NCBI GenBank assembly: GCA_029747015.1 | Contig: JAKOGI010000534.1 | Location: 62,001 to 126,000 of the forward strand | Reading direction: 5' to 3' | Source: Carnegiea gigantea | Taxonomy: Eukaryota > Streptophyta > Magnoliopsida > Caryophyllales > Cactaceae | Length of the DNA: 64,000 nt | Shown here: positions 57,154-64,000 of the stretch, in pieces | Position numbering within the stretch: position 1 is the stretch's first letter | Layout: each line of letters opens with the position of its first letter | Notes under the pieces: model-generated | Databases searched by the model: none | What the model saw: the letters and a program-made list of their open reading frames with translations, nothing else | Told to the model about the DNA's origin: nothing | Made by a program: the position numbers and the translations under genes

Positions 57154-58403
57154 TTAGTGTACTCCGCAATAGTCCTTAATGGTGCATAAAGCCATGTAAG
57201 TGACATCTTCCGTGTAAAACCGGAGCAAACCTGTGTAGTCAAAAGGCCTGAATAGCAATGGATGGTCTTCATCCACCAACTCTTTTGGTGTTTGTATTGT
57301 GTGTTTGCTCCTTGAGAACATCATCAGTGAATATCTGGGTTTGTTTCCCGTCATTATCACCCTATGAAGTGGAGCATGTATTCTGTTGCTGCTCCACGCC
57401 TAATACATATCAGCCATTCAGACATTAATAGTCAGTTTTTCCAAGGCTAATAACAATTGATTAGATGGAAGAGTACTATCATAAAAAAGAAAATAACATA
57501 CCAAGAGCAGTTCCCCGACCATGACGATGAAGGAATTAGGGGAGGACTTGTATGAAATCCATTCTCCGTCTTTGGTTTGAGTCTCTAAGCCATCCACTTC
57601 ATTTTGGTGAAGAACGGTGAGGAAATTCTTATCAATGTGGGGAAGGCCCCCAAGTGTGCCGTCATTCTTTCGTGGTACTCTATACTTGCCTATTCGAAGG
57701 AGGTAAGTAGCGGAGTTGAGATGAGAGTCCAAGTGCTTTTCAGCTCCGTAACTCTCAAATACCATCCTCATTATCATTCTTTCCAACTCTGATGCTTGCT
57801 TTGCATATTCGTGCATCGTTTCACTGATAAGCTAGAACACAAGAAATTATGCATTAGAAGTTTAGAACCTAGTTTTGACAAACTAGGTTTAATCACAGCT
57901 AACCTAGTTGTTGTACAAGAACCAACCTAGCGAAAAGATTATGGTGATGGTTGAATGCTCGAAAATAGGTTTTATACTCTAATAGTGATCGTTAAGGCTT
58001 ACCAAAAGGTTTGGTTCCCATGAGGCCACAGGAGATGAGTGAAGCTATGAGTCTTTTCGAGAGCAGTAGCATCATCGATCCCAAAACCATCAAGGAGAGG
58101 TATGATAGGGCCAGGCTTGTAGTACCCATGGTATGGTATGTTTGATGTGTTTTTCTTCTTCACTTCTGTTGGCAGTTCGAACATTGGTTCGATTACTTCA
58201 AACACCTTGCTTTGGACGTCTAAGGAGACCTTGTTATAAATGGCCACAAAACACCCATACTATTCGAGTGCTTTTCTGACATATTTGGAAGTCAAGATCC
58301 ATGAACTCAAGCTTGGCCTCAGGTTCCTGCCAGAAAGGTTGATGGTTAGAAGCTTTGGAAGAGTCTTGACAACCACGGTTATATATGTTGTGATTAATTT
58401 TCA
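57154..58403 (-). pseudogene. AOP-type 2-oxoglutarate/Fe(II)-dependent dioxygenase, nearly complete
   Basis: Three exons fit the plant AOP1-like family (cytosolic 2OG oxygenases of specialised metabolism). Exon 1 (about 58400-58003) encodes an N-terminal part with LPKLLTINLSGRN, KYVRKALE and YGCF. TAG at 58262-58260 replaces the codon between KALE and YGCF. No suitable ATG was found upstream. Exon 2 (57831-57502) has TTCTAG and GTATG borders and carries the iron-binding H-I-D (57639-57631). Exon 3 (57399-57154) has a TATTAG acceptor, the distal H (57366-57364), the 2OG-binding R-Y-S motif and a C-terminus ending in CGVH. The exon 1/2 junction, using the obvious GTAAG donor, shifts frame. The in-frame stop, missing start and frame problem argue for a pseudogene or recently disabled gene. 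The substrate cannot be inferred. Confidence 0.8.
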
Positions 58404-58600
58404 CCTATACGTCATGATCAAGCACCAAGTAATATGGATTAAAGATATTCCATAATCTGAAATTGCATACTAAAGTGGCAAAACTTATGATTTAATAACA
58501 ATAAGCAAGCTAATGAAGGTAAGTGACATACCTGAGTGAAGGGTGGTCTTGAATTGACACTGTATCTGGTGTATGTTGGTCTCAAATCTCTTAGTTTGAG
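58404..58600 (-). other. possible 5' UTR exon and intron of the dioxygenase
   Basis: On the minus strand CACTCAG/GTATGTC (about 58532) could be a donor and ATTTCAG/ATTATGG (about 58462) an acceptor, linking a leader exon to exon 1. The reading frame before KTLPKLL contains stops, so this is inferred only. Confidence 0.3.
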
Positions 58601-58639
58601 TGAATTGCTATGATGAGGTGAAGAAAGAGAGCAACTTGA

Positions 58640-58650
58640 GTTTATATAGG
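58640..58650 (-). promoter_or_regulatory. TATA box upstream of the dioxygenase
   Basis: CCTATATAAAC on the minus strand, about 240 bp upstream of the coding similarity and followed by a CT-rich leader (TTGCTCTCTTTCTTCACC), as in many plant promoters. Confidence 0.5.
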
Positions 58651-59045
58651 GAGCTCATAAGTGACACTCCTAGTTAGTTAAGTGGCAAAACTTATAATTA
58701 ATTGGAATGAAGATTGCAATAGCCGACTTTTTGAGTTTGTGTATAATAATAATTAATTAGGTCGGTCATTCATATATAAGTGGCAGTTCGGGTTGTATTT
58801 CGGGTAAGTTTCGGGTTGATATGACATTTTCTTTTGTTTTATTTGAAATATTACTATTATATCCTTTGGTTTAATTTTCTTTTTGTTTGTAATTTTTCAA
58901 AAGTAATTTACAGTTTTGCCCTTTTACCTTTCTTTGTTTCTTTTTTTCTCTGAATAGTATGTGATTTGAGAGTCATTTATATCTATGTTTTCTTGATACC
59001 AAATAGCATACGTAAAAGTTAACTCTAATAGCGCAATATTATCTT

Positions 59046-59333
59046 TTAAGATTTTTCTATTTCTTGGTTCAAGATTTTCTGGTAAAGTGGATAGTTGATC
59101 TCATCTTGCTTTATAATGGTTAAGCATTTGTTGGCGTGTCTTCTAGTTGTACAATCAAAAGTTCTTAAGAAATCAAAGGCTGGGTCTTCAGTATAATATT
59201 CTAAATTGGGTAGATAACATTTATTTCCAATTGTATAATCTCCACATTGATCTATTTTAGCTGTAGATTGAAATTTATTTCTAAAGTTTAAAACATTTCT
59301 AGATTTACTCATTGTTTTAAAAATTTTAATCAA
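59046..59333 (-). pseudogene. pararetroviral ORF fragment downstream of the promoter-like region
   Basis: A 95-codon frame, with charged and aromatic residues and CTTRRHANKC near its middle, lies where the first viral ORF would start after the leader. Open similarity appears to continue in another frame to about 58970. No domain could be named with confidence; a movement- or coat-protein start is possible from position only. Confidence 0.35.
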
Positions 59334-60093
59334 GACTATATGATGAAAGATGATCTTTTACGAATTTGTCTAGTTCTTTAGTTATTCAAGTGTTTTTTCG
59401 GATAATATTATTTGTAAGACTTAAGATTAGAGGGATTTAAAGTGTTCTTAATCGCTTTTTGTTGTATACTGAGCTTATAATAGTCATTTCTTAACTAGGT
59501 GAGTTCTAAAAATATGAGTGATTTGATGGCATGTTAATACAAGAATTAAATGTGTGGTCACTGAAATCTTTAGCTTTAAAGTTTCTTTAATTGTAGGGCA
59601 AATAGTCAGCTAATATCAATAGTACAAGGATTTTTAATGGATAGGCTCTTTCAAATTCTTTTAATTAGTTGGTTTGAAATAGTTGATGAGCTTATTTGGT
59701 CGATTTGATGAGAGGTCAAGATTTGAACAAGATAAAGATTAAAACGGGTTCTAAACATGGTACTTTCAGCATAATAAATCAAACTATCATTAGTTGAAGA
59801 AATTATACTTCTTCGGTTTCAGACACTCTCATTGAGATCTGAAATCCTCTAATCTGCTGCCACACCCTTCTCCTCTCACGGGCCTTACTGGTCTTACTTT
59901 GATTCTTAAATTTCCTCTCTGACTTTGGGATACTTTAAACAAAGAGATAAAATTTAAAGAATTTTTGAATAGTTCTCTTTATTAAGCTGATTTTCCAAAG
60001 GGAAAGTTTAGAATAACATTTTGAGAGCAGAAAGCTTTGAATGATCTTTACTTTGCTCAAATTGCCTCTGTCCCGCTCTGGTTTTAGAGTTAC

Positions 60094-60140
60094 AAATTTA
60101 TAGAGCCTTGAAAGGCCTTCCTGATGTAATCGCTTACATC
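60094..60140 (-). promoter_or_regulatory. pararetrovirus-like promoter: TATA box and as-1-like palindrome
   Basis: Minus strand reads GATGTAAGCGATTACATC (60139-60122), an inverted repeat of GATGTAA with a 4-nt spacer, then about 15 bp later CTCTATAAATTT (60105-60094). This TATA with a nearby TGACG-like dyad is the arrangement of caulimovirus full-length transcript promoters. No transcription evidence is available from sequence alone. Confidence 0.45.
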
Positions 60141-60639
60141 ATAGGAAATAACTAGAATACTACTTTATAGCTATAATAGTATAATAATTGAGTAGTACAA
60201 CAGTTTCCTGATAGTTTTTAGAAAAAGTCTTCATGCATGTCTCCTTTAGGTGTAGTTACTTTCAAGGAGCATTCATTGTAGTTGTCAATAGCTGATGGTG
60301 ACATGAGCAATAATTATCTGAATTTCTGAAGTCTTCACATGCATAGCCATCCTTTATTTTATGCTGTCATTTTTTCTATGGTAGTTCAAGATTTCGATAG
60401 ATAAGATTTCACAAAAGATCAACAATAGTTGTCGGCAAGATCCTGACCTTACATCTGGCTGTCTTAAGGCAAAATCTTAGCCGTCTGTAGCAAAATTTAT
60501 TTTTCTTCTTCTGTCTTGAGTTATTCAAAGAACTTATTTCATACAGCTGGAGATTCTTGAAAATTCTATGGTTCTAACTGGAAAAGAAATTTCAATAGTT
60601 CATCATCGTAATATTCTTCCTGCATTCCTTCTTTAGTGA

Positions 60640-61140
60640 CAATAGTATAATTATTTGTTCTTAACAAACATTTTAGTCCTGTAGTATAGAGTCGATTTCC
60701 GTGGCATTTTACTGCAATAGCGCCATTGCTCCTTCAGTAGTTTATCCGTGATTCATTGAATTGAATGAAATGAAATTTTTTCGTAGCTTCAATATTAAGC
60801 TGATGAGTTCCAGATATGTATCCAGTCTGAATAAGGCTAATACCTTGATAGATCTTTCTAGTTTTGTCATCATTTTTGGGTGGAATAGTATGAAATTTTA
60901 CAAAGATGGGTCCTTATTTGAGACTTTTGAGGGTTTGAATGATATCAGAAGGAAAAACGGATAATTCTGTGAGTTTGAGGTCTGGGTAAACATATCCATG
61001 TATCCATACTCATAGAATTGATAAATGGCTCAGGGATTTGATCCAGTTCATGCAGTAAGTCTTGGAAATAGAGATTTTCCACTACTGTAAAAGATTTAGG
61101 ATAAGTTACTAAGGTTTCCATAGACTTGCATAGTAGTTTT
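60640..61140 (-). pseudogene. unassigned pararetroviral coding-like region
   Basis: A long, mostly open minus-strand frame with one or two stops follows the coiled-coil ORF. It includes KFHFIQFNESR and CHGNRLYTTGL. Domain not recognised; its place after polymerase and before the promoter suggests an accessory or inclusion-body-type ORF. Confidence 0.35.
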
Positions 61141-61623
61141 CTAATATCCTGAAACAAAAGGATCATAGATGTCAAAAGGGACAAACTTTTTGTTTTGTGT
61201 AGTTATACTTATAGTCTTTTTTGATAATAGTTTAGCCTTTAATTCTTGTATTTCTTTCTCTTTTTCGAGAAATGAAGAGCTAGAACTTGGCTCAAAGATA
61301 ATAGTTGGAGTTATTAAAGATGCCATTGGCATTGTGGAACTAGAAATAGTTGCTGATGAAATAGTTGAGGAAATAGGTCTTAAAGAGTTTATAGTCTTAA
61401 AGAGTTTGGCAACAACAGTGCTTCCTTGCTCAAGATCTTTCCTCATGTCAGTAATGATTTCAGTAGTTCCTTTAGAGAGTTCATCGATCTCGGTTTTGAT
61501 ATTTGAGAGAATGTCTTGAAATCCTATCTCGAGATGCTTTAAATTTTCTGTAACAGTTTGCAGATATTCATTAATGTCAATTGTAGTATCTTCAAGTTCC
61601 TTGAGCTTTTCTGTAGTCATCAT
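61141..61623 (-). CDS. coiled-coil ORF after the pararetroviral polymerase
   Basis: An uninterrupted 160-codon frame from MMTTEKLKELEDTT. Heptad-like leucine/isoleucine spacing in residues 1-65 predicts a coiled coil. A Ser/Ile/Thr-rich linker follows (residues 75-115), then a charged helix ELKAKLLSKK and the end FDIYDPFVSGY. It starts just after the RNase H remnant, as expected for a downstream viral ORF. It may be open by chance in an otherwise decayed copy. Confidence 0.45.
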   Translation of the reverse strand: MMTTEKLKELEDTTIDINEYLQTVTENLKHLEIGFQDILSNIKTEIDELSKGTTEIITDMRKDLEQGSTVVAKLFKTINSLRPISSTISSATISSSTMPMASLITPTIIFEPSSSSSFLEKEKEIQELKAKLLSKKTISITTQNKKFVPFDIYDPFVSGY

Positions 61624-61624
61624 T

Positions 61625-62062
61625 GAAATATTTGGCTTCTCTAGTCAAATAGTCTGCAAGACAATTGTGATTCCCTGAAACATACTAAAGAAAAAGTCAA
61701 ATTAAGATAAAAAAGTTTGCCATCTAAGAAGTCTCCTCATGTGAGGTCCATTATCTAAGGCTTATTTTACAAAAGTGGTTGCTGTGTTGTTATCAGTTAA
61801 AACTTTGAAAGGTTTTGGTAAATTGATTAAGTTTTTTGTAGTTTATAACCATTCTAGCTTTATTTCTTCTTTTTTTCTGCCTCGTTCATAACCATAAAAG
61901 TTGGAGATGAATAGTCGCCTTTTGATGGTCTTATTAATCCTTTTTTCTAATAGTTCTTTGATTTGTATAGTAAATTCGTTTATATCTTCTGGAGTGTAAA
62001 GCATAGGCTTTTCCTTAATATAAATTTCTTGAGTTAATTCTATTTTTGCTCTGGGATGTTCT
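61625..62062 (-). pseudogene. pararetroviral reverse transcriptase/RNase H, internally deleted
   Basis: The N-terminal RT part (about 62060-61830) includes the recognisable ARMVINYKKLN motif. Directly after it, at about 61810, sequence switches to an RNase H-like piece containing LTDNN and PHMRRLLRWQTFLS. The palm domain with the catalytic YxDD box is therefore missing. Frameshifts and stops occur in both remaining parts. Confidence 0.65.
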
Positions 62063-62067
62063 GGTTT

Positions 62068-62570
62068 TCAAAACTGTGAAGGATTGTCAGAATAAGTTTG
62101 TTTTAACTTAGTAATGAGATCTTGTTTCTTTATAATATTTACTTGAAAGCTTGGTTTTTGGATTTGAGTTGAGAGTGCAAGTTGTTCATATCCCTCTCCA
62201 CCACGCTTCGCGTGTACTCTGTAGGGATGTTTGAATATAAGGATTTTCAATATATGGCCACATTTTGTAGTGAGATATACAGTGTATAAGGTTTGGGTAA
62301 ATTTAGTAAATTGTTTGAGAAAATCATTTCTTAATAGAATTTCATAACCGGAGTTATATTGTAAGACTAAAGGTATATTAGGAATCTTATTTCCAAGAAT
62401 AATAGACACATTGCTTTGTACTAGTTCTAAATATGTAGGCGTGGGATGAACACCTTTAGTTCTAATTTTTCAATCGGAGGGTCATTTTTCCCATTTTGGT
62501 AGTAAAAAGTCTTGAAAAAAGGTTACTTCGGAACCTGTATCAATTAATGCTGTAGTTGTTATATCGAGTT
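62068..62570 (-). pseudogene. second aspartic-protease-like segment
   Basis: The active-site motif ALIDTGSE (about 62555-62530) is followed after two stops by ILLRNDFLKQF, the position of the family's ILG-like strand, then a spacer leading to the RT region. The intact DTG and its location just before RT suggest it is the original viral protease. Confidence 0.55.
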
Positions 62571-62609
62571 CTTTGGCTGTTACATCAATGTAAGTGAGGA
62601 TATGAAATT

Positions 62610-62960
62610 ATAATTGTTTCATATTCTTTCAAGAATAATCGTAGTTTGTTTACTCACTAAAATGATTTGAGTTGGGTTTATATCATAAGTTTCAAAATGA
62701 TCTAAAAAGTTCATTCCGAGTAAAATATGATAATGATCGTTATTGATAGAGGGATCAATATAACATTCACATTCTATGATGGTAGAGTTTGGAGTTTTCA
62801 TCATAATTTTGGCTTTTTGCGTTAGTATAGCTTCTCGTCCATCATAGGTAACAAAGTTATAGTTGTTGGTAGTAAAGGTCGGAATAGGTACGGGTATGCA
62901 ATGACATTGAGATGCTCTTGTGTCAATTAAAGCTTTGTTGTCTATCCAATTTTGTCCATT
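62610..62960 (-). pseudogene. first aspartic-protease-like segment
   Basis: ALIDTRAS (about 62945-62920) resembles a DTGA active site with Gly changed to Arg. About 65 residues later HILLGMNFLDHF gives the second protease hallmark. It is one complete protease-length unit upstream of the second segment. Duplication within the virus, or a second domain specific to the lineage, could explain it. Confidence 0.5.
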
Positions 62961-63395
62961 AAAGCAGGTTAGTTTAACTTCATAAGTTAAAGTGGTGCTA
63001 AGTGTTTTAAGACTTTTAGGTTGGAATCAAGGTATTCTAGACGTGCTAAAACTCTTAGTTAGAGGAGGTTGATGAATGATTCTCATTCCTGTGTAGGTAT
63101 AAGATAGTCGTGGCGCTTCATAGCTAGTAGATGGCTCTTCATCGACTAATGGAAAGTCTGTTAATGCAGGTAGTCTGGCTTCTTGCATTGGTGGTCAAAT
63201 AACCGTGCTTATAGTTGAAAAGATGGGATCAATAGTTATTTTTCCTATTTGTTTTACTTCTTTTATTGGAAAATTAGTATTTTAAAAAATGTATAATCCT
63301 CTATAATAGAAAGATAATGCTTCATTTCCAGGTTGCAATCCTATGTGTGTAAATAAGTGAATGAACAGTTCACCGCAACCTGGGAGCCTTTGACA
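62961..63395 (-). pseudogene. pararetroviral region upstream of protease
   Basis: A mostly open minus-strand frame, with GLQPGNEALSFYYRG at about 63350-63305, runs from the copia LTR junction into the protease. Function not recognised. Confidence 0.4.
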
Positions 63396-63455
63396 TATAT
63401 TTATATTAACTGTACAAGATATAAAATTACAATTATATCCCTATACTCTATTACA
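63396..63455 (-). repeat. start of a copia 3' LTR, cut off
   Basis: Minus strand begins TGTAATAGAGTATAGGG right after a purine tract ATTGAGGGGA (63456-63465). After about 60 bp the sequence passes into pararetrovirus-like coding sequence, so the LTR is truncated or interrupted. Confidence 0.6.
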
Positions 63456-63465
63456 TCCCCTCAAT

Positions 63466-64000
63466 CTAATCAAGGGAATGCACGGACAGATTGTACTTCA
63501 AGAAAAGAAACTGCTTAGAGGATAATCCTTTGGTGGAAATGTCAACAATCTGTAAGCTAGTAGGAATATAACGTACTACAAGATCACTGGCAACAACCCG
63601 CTCATGAACAAAGTGATAGTCCACTACTATATGCTTGCTGCGATCATGATGGATGGGATTAGCAAACATATATGTGGCACTGATGTTATCACAATATAAG
63701 TGAACAGGAACAAGGAGAACAATGCCAAGGTCATAGAGGAGCTTTCAAATCCAGACAGTCTTAGCAACTGTATAACTGAGAGCACAATACTCAGCTTCTT
63801 TAGAGGAATTAGAAACGGTGGGTTGCCTCTTAAAACACCAGGCAATCAAGTTGGGGCCAAGATAAACAGCATAGCCTATGGTAGAACGACAGATATTCTT
63901 GTAGCTAGCCCAATCAGCATCAGAATAAGCAATTACAACGGAAGAAGAGGTAGACGGCCTCAGGAACAATCCATGTATTTGTGTATCCTGTAAGTACCTA
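63466..64000 (-). pseudogene. copia pol C-terminus (RNase H), runs off the window
   Basis: The minus-strand frames encode AYSDADWASYK, then STIGYAVYLGPNLIAW, SSKEAEYCALS, HDRSKHIVVDYHFVHE and VDISTKGLS, the standard order of the copia RNase H region ending ADIFTKGL. A frameshift separates 63969-63745 from 63669-63466. The stop at 63468-63466 is immediately followed by the polypurine tract. Upstream reverse transcriptase lies beyond the window edge. Confidence 0.85.

Larger units (their letters stand above)
58930..63395 (-). mobile_element. endogenous pararetrovirus (Caulimoviridae-like) copy, rearranged
   Basis: On the minus strand from the right: a region preceding the protease, two aspartic-protease-like segments, the beginning of a reverse transcriptase, an RNase H piece, a coiled-coil ORF, a further coding-like region, a promoter-like region (TATA and as-1-like) and the start of another ORF. 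There are no LTRs or integrase, and the promoter lies between the end of one coding series and the start of the next, as in a linearised circular viral genome. Stops, frameshifts and a large internal deletion show it is a non-functional fossil. Genus was not determined. Confidence 0.7.

Overview
The window is nuclear DNA from a flowering plant, almost certainly a eudicot. It is AT-rich and packed with nested and decayed plant retrotransposons, MITEs, microsatellites and an integrated pararetrovirus copy, and it has one 100-base assembly gap. No intact host gene was found. The only recognisable host gene is an AOP-type 2-oxoglutarate-dependent dioxygenase (57.15-58.40 kb, minus strand); it keeps its active-site residues but carries an in-frame stop. 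Two detached copies of its last exon lie at about 18.5 and 39.0 kb.

Layout. 0-2.1 kb: intergenic, with a Harbinger-type MITE. 2.15-8.28 kb: a nearly complete but mutated L1-type LINE on the minus strand. 9.4-10.0 kb: a hAT-like MITE. 10.3-15.1 kb: a degenerate gypsy-like LTR element (gag only) carrying a hAT-like MITE and a 655-bp Cassandra-like TRIM whose 5S-rRNA-like ends are inverted relative to each other.

16.04-29.38 kb (copy A) and 30.92-52.60 kb (copy B) are direct copies of one ancestral segment. They are separated by an Athila-like fragment, and each has its own later insertions. Copy A carries a 4.2-kb solo LTR (TSD TAAAG) and a 2.7-kb gag-only copia element of TR-GAG type (TSD GCTGC). 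Copy B carries a chimeric TR-GAG (TSD ATAAC), a 7.8-kb Tat-like gypsy element without pol, a 1.3-kb solo LTR, a hAT element and extra satellite units. For several of these insertions the other copy preserves the empty site, so boundaries and relative order can be read within the window.

52.6-57.1 kb holds further MITEs and a long compound microsatellite. The dioxygenase pseudogene with a TATA-like promoter follows, then a minus-strand endogenous pararetrovirus (about 58.9-63.4 kb) with two aspartic-protease motifs, a collapsed reverse transcriptase and a TATA/as-1-like promoter. The window ends in the RNase H and LTR of a copia element.

The coding regions do not form a pathway. The value of the window lies in its transposon nesting, unusual non-autonomous elements and dioxygenase gene decay. 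All family assignments come from motif recognition by eye, without database searches.
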